A stretch of 64,000 nucleotides of DNA, taken from contig NZ_JAENXS010000002.1 in assembly GCF_016612535.1 (NCBI RefSeq), positions 2,294,001 through 2,358,000 on the forward strand. The letters are read 5' to 3'. Positions 8,831-17,742 of the stretch are shown here, in pieces. Every line of letters begins with the position of its first letter. Within the stretch, counting starts at the first letter, position 1. Both the position numbers and the translations under genes were made by a program. The notes under the pieces are model-generated. The model ran no database searches, was not told where the DNA came from, and worked only from the letters and a program-made list of their open reading frames with translations. The DNA is from Bradyrhizobium diazoefficiens (lineage in GTDB: Bacteria > Pseudomonadota > Alphaproteobacteria > Rhizobiales > Xanthobacteraceae).

Positions 8831-9286
8831 CTAAAACTGCTCAGCTCGCTCGAGTTCCTCGCGGCAGGCCATGCTGAATTCAAAGAGGAGATCGATCGTT
8901 CCGTTCTTCGTCATGTCGCGCAGCTCGATGAAGCTCTTGTCGGGCTCCAAATAGGTGTCAAGGATTTCCTTGGCGATCTTGTCCGCGCTCTTCACCACGG
9001 CGTCGGACGAAATGACTCGCATGCGTCCGAGCTTCGCATACAGGCCGACCAGGGCGGGAATGTCGGCATCGTCATGCTGAAGCGCGTCGATGTAGCACTT
9101 CGAGGCCTCCTCGATGAACTCCCGATAGACCACCTGCCGGCGATTATTCTCGCGCGCGAACCATTGGGCGCGAACCTGCAGACGCTGTGAGAGCCACCTC
9201 GCAACAACGCTGGTAAACCCGCCGACGGCCGTGCCGGCCAGGGCCGCCAGGGCGGCAACAATGGATCCGTCACCCGAGGAAAGCAC
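8831..9286 (-). CDS. Hypothetical protein with one N-terminal membrane segment
   Basis: A 151-residue protein whose first 28 residues (SIVAALAALAGTAVGGFTSVV) form a membrane anchor. A helical cytoplasmic part follows (ARWLSQRLQVRAQWFARENN onwards). The start is a GTG at 9286 with a weak ribosome site, so the exact N-terminus is uncertain. The coding frame is consistent with high-GC codon use. It lies 36 bases downstream of the NDH-2-like gene, so it may be co-transcribed with it. Function unknown. Confidence 0.65.
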   Translation of the reverse strand: MLSSGDGSIVAALAALAGTAVGGFTSVVARWLSQRLQVRAQWFARENNRRQVVYREFIEEASKCYIDALQHDDADIPALVGLYAKLGRMRVISSDAVVKSADKIAKEILDTYLEPDKSFIELRDMTKNGTIDLLFEFSMACREELERAEQF

Positions 9287-9322
9287 TGAAGATACCCGGC
9301 CCTTGTTTGTGCCCGGCGCCGA

Positions 9323-10681
9323 TTACGGGCCTTCCCCGATCAGGCGCGAGCTGCGTTGTCCGGTCAGATACGACCACAGCCACTGCATTTGCACCCGGAA
9401 CCGATTCTGAAGCTGGGGCAGCGCGAGCACGTGCAAAGCCACCCAGACGAGCCAGGTCACGAAACCGCTGCTGCGGAGGTGGCCCGCCTCCAATATTGCG
9501 AAGTTCTTCCCGACCACCGCCATGTTACCTTTGCTCCGGTAACGGAAAGGACGACCGTCTTTGCGGCCGCTGACTCGGCTCGCGATCACGCGCCCGACAA
9601 AACGCCCTTGCTGGATCGCCGCCTGCGCCACCCCTGGCACTGGGTGCCCATCCTGGATGATCGCAGTCGCATCGCCTGCCACAAACACATCGGAAGCTCC
9701 CGCGATATTCAGGTAGGGATCGACAATTGCGCGCCCTGCCCGGTCCATCGTCGTTCCGAGCATCTTCACGACTGGCGAGGCAGCAACGCCTGCCGTCCAG
9801 AGCACGGTCGCGCTCGCGATCCGTTCGCCGGCCGCGATCACACCTTCAGCGTCAACCTTTTCGACCTTCACTCCGGTGCGGACCTGAACGCCGAGTTTCT
9901 CCAGCCGCTTGGTCACTTTCCTCGACAGGGATTCAGCAAAGGTGGGTAGAACACGTGGGCCGCCGTCCAACAGGACAATGCGGCTCTTGGCAGGATCAAC
10001 GTTGCGAAAGTTCCTGCGCAGGGTCACGGAAACCAGGTGAGCGATCGACGCGGCAAGCTCGACTCCCGTCGGGCCTGCGCCGACTAACACGAATGTCATT
10101 TGGCGCGTGCGTACCGTCTCATCATTGATTGATTCCGCGAGTTCGAAAGCGCTCAAGATCCTCGCTCGGATCGTTTCAGCATCATTGAGGCTCTTCAGGC
10201 CCGGGGCAAATCGCGCAAACTCGTCAAGGCCGAAATAGCTCGGACGCATGCCGGTCGCGACGATCATAAAATCGTATTCGAGCTTTTGAACCCCGATCCC
10301 CGGGCAAGCCGCCTCGACAAGGCGAGCTCTCGTGTTGACGGATTTGACTTCGGCGAGCAATACTCGAAGATTCTTCTGCTTTGCCTCGAGTTGACGTATC
10401 GGCGCCGCGATCTCGGACGGTGCCAGAACCGCAGTAGCAACCTGATAGAGAAGTGGTTGAAAAATGTGGTGATTGCGCCGGTCGATCAGCAAGATCTCCA
10501 CGTCGGATCTCCGCAGCGCGCGCGCAGCCGCGATGCCTGCAAATCCAGCACCAACGATCACAACACGCTTCTTCTTGGATGTCGCTTCCGCAGTGGACTG
10601 CTTCGCGAGGGTCGAGGATTCGATCAGAACTGTGCTCAATGGTCTGCCTTTGAAGTTTGCGCGCCGCCCCTTGCCGAACAC
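9323..10681 (-). CDS. Type II NADH:quinone oxidoreductase-like FAD flavoprotein
   Basis: A 452-residue two-dinucleotide-fold oxidoreductase. VVIVGAGFAGIAAARALRR binds FAD, FVLVGAGPTGVELAASIAHL binds NAD(P)H, and DVFVAGDATAI is the second FAD contact. The C-terminal 60 residues (WLVWVALHVLALPQ onward) are hydrophobic/amphipathic, as in membrane-attached NDH-2. It would pass electrons from NADH to quinone without pumping protons. The given start is a GTG at 10681; a TTG about 15 codons in (LSTVLIES) is possible. In this neighbourhood of quinone-reducing PoxB proteins and a bd oxidase it fits a low-coupling respiratory chain. Confidence 0.88.
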   Translation of the reverse strand: MFGKGRRANFKGRPLSTVLIESSTLAKQSTAEATSKKKRVVIVGAGFAGIAAARALRRSDVEILLIDRRNHHIFQPLLYQVATAVLAPSEIAAPIRQLEAKQKNLRVLLAEVKSVNTRARLVEAACPGIGVQKLEYDFMIVATGMRPSYFGLDEFARFAPGLKSLNDAETIRARILSAFELAESINDETVRTRQMTFVLVGAGPTGVELAASIAHLVSVTLRRNFRNVDPAKSRIVLLDGGPRVLPTFAESLSRKVTKRLEKLGVQVRTGVKVEKVDAEGVIAAGERIASATVLWTAGVAASPVVKMLGTTMDRAGRAIVDPYLNIAGASDVFVAGDATAIIQDGHPVPGVAQAAIQQGRFVGRVIASRVSGRKDGRPFRYRSKGNMAVVGKNFAILEAGHLRSSGFVTWLVWVALHVLALPQLQNRFRVQMQWLWSYLTGQRSSRLIGEGP

Positions 10682-10828
10682 TGATATCGCGACCTCATGA
10701 TTTCATCTTGGACGGCGTTGCCACGCGGAGAACATTCTTGCCGCGTCACAAATTCGCCGGCGCGCAGTCGGGCAGGCTCGGCTCGCCGCGCGTGGCGTTC
10801 GTTTGCGACGCGAGTGTCACTGCTCGCT

Positions 10829-11143
10829 CTATCGTGCACTGCGTCTTCGCGTTTCAACGCCCGCGCCGCCATCTGATGGTTTCATGCCCGCCCCGATAAC
10901 CTGCCTGCATGCGTCGCTGAGCTCTCGCTGCTTTTGTCTGAGGCAGACCGTAATGTCGTCCGCATCAGGAATGAATGCGCTGCAAAGTCGAAGCACGTCA
11001 GGCGTGCAGGCACGCCGCTCTTCCGGAGTTCCCTGCGCGAATGAGAGGGGAGGCACGGCTATTGCACACCATATGGCGAGGCGCAGGCCTCCCCGCTTGA
11101 GAGACTTCAGCCAGGGTTGGCGCGGCTCCACTCGATGACTCAT
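10829..11143 (-). CDS. Small exported cysteine-rich protein
   Basis: About 104 residues from the ATG at 11143. An N-terminal basic plus hydrophobic stretch (LRLAIWCAIAVPPLSFAQG) looks like a signal peptide. The mature part has three cysteines in the pattern RRACTPDVLRLCSAFIPD...CLRQ...LSDACRQV, which I recognise from small conserved Bradyrhizobium proteins sometimes mislabelled as phosphodiesterases. The reading frame extends upstream to 11212, but that extension is not convincing. Function unknown. Confidence 0.6.
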   Translation of the reverse strand: MSHRVEPRQPWLKSLKRGGLRLAIWCAIAVPPLSFAQGTPEERRACTPDVLRLCSAFIPDADDITVCLRQKQRELSDACRQVIGAGMKPSDGGAGVETRRRSAR

Positions 11144-11231
11144 GGGAAAATGTCTACCTGCAACGACGACGCTTTGAGAAACGCCGGCGCTATCCCCTGC
11201 CCGGCCTCGCATTGGGTAAACTCGGACCAGT

Positions 11232-12944
11232 TCAGAGGAAGTTCTCCTTCACCATTTCCCACACGTCGCCTCCCCGGCCGTGCAAGACTGCGCGGGTCGT
11301 ATAGAGCGCCATCCCGATCACCGGATCGGCGGCGGTAAAGGGCGGCATGACGAGTTGCATAGGATTGACGTGCACGTGAAGCAGCGCGGGTCCTGGCTGC
11401 GCGAGCCAGGTCTTGACCGAGGCCTCAAGTTCGTCCGCTCTCGATACCGTCTGCCCCCAAAATCCGATGGCGCGTGCTACCTCGGCAAAGTTGGGGTTCT
11501 TCAGCTTAGTGAACGTATCGAGCATGCCTTCGGCCTTTTGTTCAATCTCGACAAAGCCGAGTTTGCCATTGTCGAAGACAGCGATCTTGAGCGGCAGTTC
11601 CTGCTGAACCACCGTCATCAAATCACCGAACAGCATCGAAATTCCGCCGTCGCCTGCCATGCAGACAACCTGGCGGTCAGGTTGTGCCTTTTGTAGCCCA
11701 ATCGCCGACGGCATGCCGTTGGCCATTGTTCCGTGCAGAAGGCTGGCGAAAATGCGACGCTGGCCGTTCGCCTCGATATGACGATAAGCCCAGGCGGCTG
11801 GGGTGCCGTCGTCGGCCGTGAACAGCGCGTCCTTGGCCGCATACCGGCTAATCACTTTCGTTAGATAGCTTCCGGGAATGCTGCCGTCGTGTCCGGCGGC
11901 GATCTTGACCTTTTCCGTCTCCTTGTACTTCGCGTAGCGCTTCAGGTATTCGCTGCGGAAGGAGGTGTCGGTGCGCTCGTGAAGTTTCGGCAGCAGCGAC
12001 TCCAGCGTCTCCCTGACGCCACCAACAACGCCCTTGGTGACGGGATGACGACGCCCGAGATGCGTGGGGTCGATGTCAACCTGCACGATCTTCGCACCGT
12101 CGGGATAAAACTGCCGCCACGCGAAATCCGCCCCGAGCAGCAACAGCGTGTCGCAGTTCAGCAAGGCATGATAGCCGGCCTCGTTGCCGAGCATGCCGGT
12201 CATTCCGATGTTATAGGGATTGTCGTGCTCGAGGAAATCCTTCGCGCGCGACGTATGAACAATCGGCGCCTTCAACTTCTCGGCGACCGTCAGGATCTCC
12301 TTTCGCCCACCCTGGCATCCCGAGCCGCCATAGACGGCGATTTTCTTGCCCTTGTTAAGGATGTCGGCCATCTCGTTGAGGTCCGCATCGTTCGGCCGGA
12401 CAACGGGCTCCGAGACGTGCACTGCGTACGGAACGTCCTCATGCACGGTCGAGGCGGACACGTCGGCTGGCACGATGAGAACAGCAACACCGCGCTTCGC
12501 CAAAGCAGTTTGGCAGGCGATGACGGTCTTGCGGCGCGCTTGCTCGGCCGTATAGATCATGTCGCAGAAGACGCTGCAGGCACTGTAGATCTGTTTGAAG
12601 TCGACCTCCTGGATGAAGTCAAATCCCAATTCACCCCGGACGATCTGGCTCGCGATGAGAACGACTGGCGCGCGGTTTCGATTGGCCTCGAAGATTCCGT
12701 TGATGAAGTGCAGACTGCCAGGGCCGCAGCTTCCGGCCACGGCGGTCAGACGACCTGCTACCTGCGCCTCCGCCTGAGCGGCGAACGCGCCGGCTTCCTC
12801 GTGCCTGACCGACACCCACTCGATCTCGCTGCGTTCGAGCGAGCGGGCGATCAGATTGAGGGTATCGCCCACGACGCCGTAGCAGTGCTTGACGCCCGCG
12901 CTCTGCAACGTGTCAACAATGATATCCGCTACCAACTTGCTCAT
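11232..12944 (-). CDS. PoxB-like thiamine-diphosphate enzyme (pyruvate:quinone oxidoreductase type)
   Basis: A 570-residue member of the acetolactate synthase/pyruvate oxidase superfamily. The N-terminal domain has the catalytic glutamate in VRHEEAGAFAAQAEAQ. A central FAD/nucleotide-type domain follows, then the C-terminal ThDP motif GDGGISMLFGDLMTVVQQ...FDNGKLGF. Length and order match E. coli PoxB (572), which oxidises pyruvate to acetate and CO2 and reduces ubiquinone. The frame is open to 13355, but the ATG at 12944 follows AAGGTGG and starts the domain directly. A second paralogue lies at 23847-25568. Substrate is inferred from family. Confidence 0.85.
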   Translation of the reverse strand: MSKLVADIIVDTLQSAGVKHCYGVVGDTLNLIARSLERSEIEWVSVRHEEAGAFAAQAEAQVAGRLTAVAGSCGPGSLHFINGIFEANRNRAPVVLIASQIVRGELGFDFIQEVDFKQIYSACSVFCDMIYTAEQARRKTVIACQTALAKRGVAVLIVPADVSASTVHEDVPYAVHVSEPVVRPNDADLNEMADILNKGKKIAVYGGSGCQGGRKEILTVAEKLKAPIVHTSRAKDFLEHDNPYNIGMTGMLGNEAGYHALLNCDTLLLLGADFAWRQFYPDGAKIVQVDIDPTHLGRRHPVTKGVVGGVRETLESLLPKLHERTDTSFRSEYLKRYAKYKETEKVKIAAGHDGSIPGSYLTKVISRYAAKDALFTADDGTPAAWAYRHIEANGQRRIFASLLHGTMANGMPSAIGLQKAQPDRQVVCMAGDGGISMLFGDLMTVVQQELPLKIAVFDNGKLGFVEIEQKAEGMLDTFTKLKNPNFAEVARAIGFWGQTVSRADELEASVKTWLAQPGPALLHVHVNPMQLVMPPFTAADPVIGMALYTTRAVLHGRGGDVWEMVKENFL

Positions 12945-13057
12945 GCGCCACCTTGCCGTGTCCACCTTGGACGCAAGCATGCGCGACGTGTCTGGATCGA
13001 GATTGTAGGGGATTGCGAGGATTTGTACCCGATTGCGCAGACGGTAATCCGCCTCGC

Positions 13058-14596
13058 CTAGCCGGCGGCTCTTCTGCTGGACTTGGCTCGCTCGGGTTGA
13101 TCGAACCAGAGAACGGTTCCTTGATCCAATGTCAAAGCTGACGGCGGCGGTCGCGATTCGATCTTGTCGACCGTGTAGCGGGAATGCCGAAGGAAGATCG
13201 CATCGGCCTCGGCATGGTCCTCCAACTTCTCGAGTGCGTAGGTCCGGGTCGCATTCAGCAGTCGATATTGCGGCTGCCCCTGCACAAGCCGCGTCGAAAT
13301 CAGTGACTTTCCAGCGAGCCCTGCCATTGCGTCGAGGAACCGTCCCTCGCTCCAATCATTCTCGCCGGCGACATACCGTGCATCCTCCAATGAAAAATGG
13401 CCGACGAATGGAGCGATGCGCCGAAGGACAATCTTCTCGGTGTCCGCCAGCAGATCGAAGCTCCAATCCAGTGCCGCCTTCAACGTACGGTGTCGCCCGA
13501 CATTTGTCCGGTGATCCAATTGCAACAGATCCGTGCTCGAGGCCAAGCGGACGGCCGCGTTGTTGAGACCGAGCATGGCGGCCTGCTCTGCCGCCAGCTC
13601 GATCGCGAGCGGCACACCATCGAGCTTTCGACAGATTTCCGCGGCCAGCAGAATCTCGGGATCTTTCGGAGCAGGACATCCGCCTTTGACCGTCAGGCGA
13701 TCCACGAATAGCCGCACCGCTGAACAGTGGCGCGCGGCCTCTGCCGTTTGCTCGGAATCCTCGAACCCGCAATCGAGCGGAGGAACGTGATAGCAGCGCT
13801 CTCCCTCGATCCTCAGCAACTCCCGGCTCGTCGCCAGGATATGAACCTGCGCCGCGTCCTGATAGAGCTGCTCAGCGATCGCAGCGATCGGGTCGATCAG
13901 GTGTTCGCAATTGTCGAGAATGACTAGCAACTTTCTCGTACGAACGAGGTCGGCCAGTTCTCGATCCGATTCTAGCTCAAGTCCCAGCGCCGCCCCGAGC
14001 GCAGGCACGATATGCTCGGGGGCGTTGAGGCTTGCGAAGTCGACAAAACAAACCTCCTCGCTCGTCTCCTCGGTGAGGGCGTGAGCAACGGCCACGGCAA
14101 TGGTCGTCTTGCCGATACCGGCAGAACCGAGCAAAGTGGCGAAGCGGTCCGCTCGTAGCCCCTCCTTGATCTCACCGACGAGCGCATCGCGCCCTATCAC
14201 CATGGCCGGACGCGTGGGCAAGTGACCCTGGCGTTCGGATGTTTCTCCATCGAGCGTAACACCGTAATGGCGGCGCACGACCGAGCCAACAAAGGAATAT
14301 CCCCTGCCCTGGACGTTTGCGATGTAGCGGTCGCCAAACTGACCGTCCCTGAGCGCCTTGCGAATTGCGGCGACATGCACGCGGAGGCTACCTTCCTCGA
14401 CGGTCACATTCGGCCAAACGTGATCGATGAGTTCTTTCTTGGCGATGACCTCGCCCGGACGGTCAACAAGGTAGATCAGCAGATCAAGCGCCCGATCGCC
14501 CAGGGGAAGAGCGACGTCGTCGCGCAGCAGCGTTCTCCGGTCGCGCAACAGTACAAACGGACCGAAACTCAGCCTATGAACAGCACCGCCAGACAT
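13058..14596 (-). CDS. Winged-helix / STAND-type ATPase regulator, short form
   Basis: A 512-residue regulator with an OmpR/PhoB-type winged helix at residues 10-105 (LSFGPFVLLRDRRTLLRD ... YIANVQGRGYSF). A STAND-class ATPase follows: Walker A GSAGIGKTT near residue 160 and Walker B LLVILDNCEHL. It ends shortly after the ATPase module (about residue 470, RTYALEKLEDHAEADAIFLR) and lacks the roughly 450-residue helical C-terminus of its two upstream neighbours. The ATG at 14596 begins MSGGAVH; the longer frame to 14716 is not needed. It is the last of three paralogues and lies 113 bases before the PoxB-like gene, its most likely target. Confidence 0.8.
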   Translation of the reverse strand: MSGGAVHRLSFGPFVLLRDRRTLLRDDVALPLGDRALDLLIYLVDRPGEVIAKKELIDHVWPNVTVEEGSLRVHVAAIRKALRDGQFGDRYIANVQGRGYSFVGSVVRRHYGVTLDGETSERQGHLPTRPAMVIGRDALVGEIKEGLRADRFATLLGSAGIGKTTIAVAVAHALTEETSEEVCFVDFASLNAPEHIVPALGAALGLELESDRELADLVRTRKLLVILDNCEHLIDPIAAIAEQLYQDAAQVHILATSRELLRIEGERCYHVPPLDCGFEDSEQTAEAARHCSAVRLFVDRLTVKGGCPAPKDPEILLAAEICRKLDGVPLAIELAAEQAAMLGLNNAAVRLASSTDLLQLDHRTNVGRHRTLKAALDWSFDLLADTEKIVLRRIAPFVGHFSLEDARYVAGENDWSEGRFLDAMAGLAGKSLISTRLVQGQPQYRLLNATRTYALEKLEDHAEADAIFLRHSRYTVDKIESRPPPSALTLDQGTVLWFDQPERAKSSRRAAG

Positions 14597-14778
14597 GGCT
14601 CTCAGCTCGATACGTCGGATTGCACGATAGGTCGCGCGACGTCTGTGCCGCGCAACGTACCAGCGCGTGGGCGGTATTGCCAGACCGTCGAGCCTCGATT
14701 CGGCCGATCCGGCCACGCCGGTGGCCGATTTGGACTTCGCAGGGCGAGGGTACTTGTGGCCCGCGGTTCACTTGTGCG

Positions 14779-17640
14779 TTATCGGGCGGCAGTGCGTTCG
14801 AGCAGGTCCCTCGCCGACCTCAGATCGGGCGTTGCGAACCCCTCGGAGAAACTACAGTAGATGGGTCTGACCAGATCATCAGCTCTTTGCATTTCGCCAC
14901 GGCGAATCCAAATTGGAGCAAGCTCGATTCCCGCCCGCAGCTGGAACGAGAGTGCCGATTGTTGCTCGGCTAGAACCATGGCCTTTTGCAAGCACTGTTC
15001 AGCCGCTTGGATATCGGGCATTGTTCCGGTCAGATGTACCAAGCCTTTGGCTATCAGCAGCGCAGGGAGATGGAGGGGCCTCTTGGAGGTAACCTGAATG
15101 GCTATCGAGTCGTCCAATCGCCTTAACGCGTCTCTGCGTTCGTTCTGTTTTGCCAGGCACACCGCCAGCTCAGCGACGAAATCCGTGACGAGCATTTCGT
15201 ATCGCTGAAGCGCCAGGCTCTCCAAGCCGTCTCGCAAACGCTGAATACCGTCGGTGGTCTCGCCAGTGCGGATCAGGTAACGCCCCTCAAGCCCCAGCGC
15301 GACCGCTCTAAATGGCGTTAGCGAGTACTTGTCGGCCGTCTGCACGAGTCTTGAAAGGCTGCCTTTGACCTCCTCAAGATCATCGACCCAAAAGTAAAAT
15401 GGCATGGTCAGCATGAGCGCGCGGCATAGCGCGACCGGATGATCCGATCGTTCGGCCTCCTCGACCGTCGTTTTCGCATGGCGGGCGGCCCTGTCGAGGT
15501 TGCCCGCGAACCAGTGCGATCTGGTAAGATTGAACAGCGACGTTGTCCGCGTATCGAACAGATACTGTGTCGCGTTGAAGCGACGGAAGCGCGGCGAAGC
15601 GCTCAGTGCCCTTTCAAGATGCTGCTGCGCCCGAAATTGATCGCCGAGCATGTAGTAAGCGGCTCCAAGCATCGAGTCGGAAAGGACCGCGTCTTCGGGA
15701 CTCCCTGTCTTCCGCGCGACGACTTCGCTGCGACGCGCAAGTTCAAGGCTTCCGGCAGCATCGGTGATGCGGTGAAAATACATCGACAACCCACTCAGCA
15801 GACGCATCTGCTGATAGACGTCCTCGCTCTGTTCGGCGAGCCTCAGCGCGGTCTCGAATGCATCGCGGACCCGCTCGCTGTTTCCTTCAGTAAACATCAG
15901 CGACAAGGCAAGCGCGGCGTGGATTTCCATCCGCTGACGTGGATCGCAATCCGCGGCCATCCGATCGATCGCCCGCTCCATCCAGTGCCGGCATTCGGGC
16001 AGCAGCGACATGGCAAGAAATAATTGCGCGGCGGCGGCCGCGAGACCTGATGCCACGCCATCATTTCCGTTTGGACCGAAGGTCCATTCGAGAGCTGCCC
16101 GGACGTTTGAGAGGCAGTCCCGGACAATCCCTTCCGTGGACTCCGGGGTTCTCAAGTCAAAACGATCGGCGCTGTTGGCTTCCAACAACCGGATCAACAG
16201 GTCGGCGTGGCGCGTCGCAATGGCATCATGCTCGCCGCTGGCGGCCAACTTCTCCAGCGCGTATGTCCGCGTCGTATCGAGCAGTCGGTAGGACGTTCGG
16301 GAAGCATCGGCTCGAACGGCGATCAGCGATTTGTCGGCGAGAGTTTTCACTGCGACTGCGACCGATGACCGATCGATGTTCGGCTCCTCTGCCACGGCAA
16401 TTGCGGCATCGAGCGTGAAGTATCCCACAAGGATCCCGACGCGGCGCAAGACAATGCGCTCAACCTCCGCAAGCAGCTCGTGGCTCCAGTCGAGGGTGGC
16501 CCGCAGCGTTTGATGCCGCGCATTTGCCGTGCGCCGACCGAACTTGAGGAGGTCAAGGCGCGAGCCAAGCCTCGCCAACGTGTCCCGTACGCCGAAGGTT
16601 GTCGCTCGTCCGGCAGCCAGCTCGATTGCCAGCGCAATCCCGTCGAGTTTGCGGCAGATCTCGGCGACGATCGCCGCATCAGCGTCACTGAGTGAAAGGG
16701 CGCTGCCCCGCGCACTCATGCGCTCCGCAAACAATTGTGCGGCCGGATAGGAAAGAACTCGTGCCGCGGTCTTGTCTAGCTGCTCCGGTGGACAGTCCAG
16801 TGGATCAAGGCGCACGACACGTTCACCGATCACCTGCAGCGCTTCCCGGCTGGTCGCAAGCACATGAATATTCGGCGCGTGGCGAAGAACGCAATCGGCA
16901 AGCTGCGCAGCTTTGTCGACGAGATGCTCGCAACCGTCGAGAATGAGGATCGCCTCTCGGGAACGCAAAAGCTTGGGCAGCGCCTCCTCCGGATCGTCGA
17001 ACCGGGGATCGAGGCCAAGCGCGGCGATGACGGCCGCGAAGACCTGAGCGCCGTCTCTCGATGCCGAAAGATCGACAAAAAAAACGGTGTCGGGATGATC
17101 CGCCAACGCAGCGTGCCCAACGGCAACAGCGACCGTGGTCTTGCCGATGCCGCCGGTCCCCAGAATCGTGATCAGCCGCTCCGTCCGCAGTCCGTCGCGA
17201 ATCTCGCTGACCACACCATCCCGACCGACCATCCGGCTGAGGGCGGCCGGCAGATTGGACAGCCCGGCACTCGTGGGCGCACTATCCCGCTTTTCGGTTT
17301 GCCGCGCTACGGGCGCCACGAAGCAATAGCCTCGGCCCTGCACATTTGAAATGTATTTGTTGCCAAATTGTCCATCAGCGAGCGCCTTGCGCAGGGCCGA
17401 CAAGTGGACACGAAGGCTGCCCTCCTCGACCGTGACATCGGGCCAAGCCTTGGCAATCAGTTCGCCCTTGGTAACGACCTCGCCGGCGCGATCGACGAGA
17501 GCCAGGAGGATGTCGAAAGCGCGTCCACCGAGCGGAACGACCTCCTCAGCCTTCCTGAGAGAGCGTTCGGCGACATTCAGCTCGAACGGACCAAAGAGCA
17601 GTTTGGGTGTGATCGGTGAGCCACTACGCTCTACCGGCAT
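14779..17640 (-). CDS. Winged-helix / STAND ATPase / helical-repeat regulator (paralogue 2)
   Basis: A 953-residue protein. Residues 10-105 form a PhoB-like winged helix (LLFGPFELNVAERSLRK ... YISNVQGRGYCF). Around residue 160 a STAND ATPase begins with Walker A GTGGIGKTT, then Walker B AILILDGCEHLVD. The C-terminal half is made of helical TPR-like repeats (for example EQSEDVYQQMRLLSGLSMYF). Known relatives are MalT/AfsR-like switches in which the repeat domain senses a ligand and the ATPase controls oligomerisation. The ATG at 17640 has GGAG ten bases upstream; an in-frame start at 17709 is less likely. Target and ligand unknown. Confidence 0.82.
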   Translation of the reverse strand: MPVERSGSPITPKLLFGPFELNVAERSLRKAEEVVPLGGRAFDILLALVDRAGEVVTKGELIAKAWPDVTVEEGSLRVHLSALRKALADGQFGNKYISNVQGRGYCFVAPVARQTEKRDSAPTSAGLSNLPAALSRMVGRDGVVSEIRDGLRTERLITILGTGGIGKTTVAVAVGHAALADHPDTVFFVDLSASRDGAQVFAAVIAALGLDPRFDDPEEALPKLLRSREAILILDGCEHLVDKAAQLADCVLRHAPNIHVLATSREALQVIGERVVRLDPLDCPPEQLDKTAARVLSYPAAQLFAERMSARGSALSLSDADAAIVAEICRKLDGIALAIELAAGRATTFGVRDTLARLGSRLDLLKFGRRTANARHQTLRATLDWSHELLAEVERIVLRRVGILVGYFTLDAAIAVAEEPNIDRSSVAVAVKTLADKSLIAVRADASRTSYRLLDTTRTYALEKLAASGEHDAIATRHADLLIRLLEANSADRFDLRTPESTEGIVRDCLSNVRAALEWTFGPNGNDGVASGLAAAAAQLFLAMSLLPECRHWMERAIDRMAADCDPRQRMEIHAALALSLMFTEGNSERVRDAFETALRLAEQSEDVYQQMRLLSGLSMYFHRITDAAGSLELARRSEVVARKTGSPEDAVLSDSMLGAAYYMLGDQFRAQQHLERALSASPRFRRFNATQYLFDTRTTSLFNLTRSHWFAGNLDRAARHAKTTVEEAERSDHPVALCRALMLTMPFYFWVDDLEEVKGSLSRLVQTADKYSLTPFRAVALGLEGRYLIRTGETTDGIQRLRDGLESLALQRYEMLVTDFVAELAVCLAKQNERRDALRRLDDSIAIQVTSKRPLHLPALLIAKGLVHLTGTMPDIQAAEQCLQKAMVLAEQQSALSFQLRAGIELAPIWIRRGEMQRADDLVRPIYCSFSEGFATPDLRSARDLLERTAAR

Positions 17641-17742
17641 GACTGGCTCCGCGAAGGCGCCGCTAACCGGCCCGGCCTCGATCTGGCATAATTCTACCAG
17701 CCGGATCAAGGGTCAAGTGGAACGTCGGCTGGTGCAGGGCCG

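Noticed and set aside
14596..14716. N-terminal extensions of several genes (for example to 14716, 17709, 13355, 22678, 24129)
   Set aside because: The extra residues are arginine-rich, lack homology and often lie inside the neighbouring gene, while internal ATG codons with ribosome sites match family starts.
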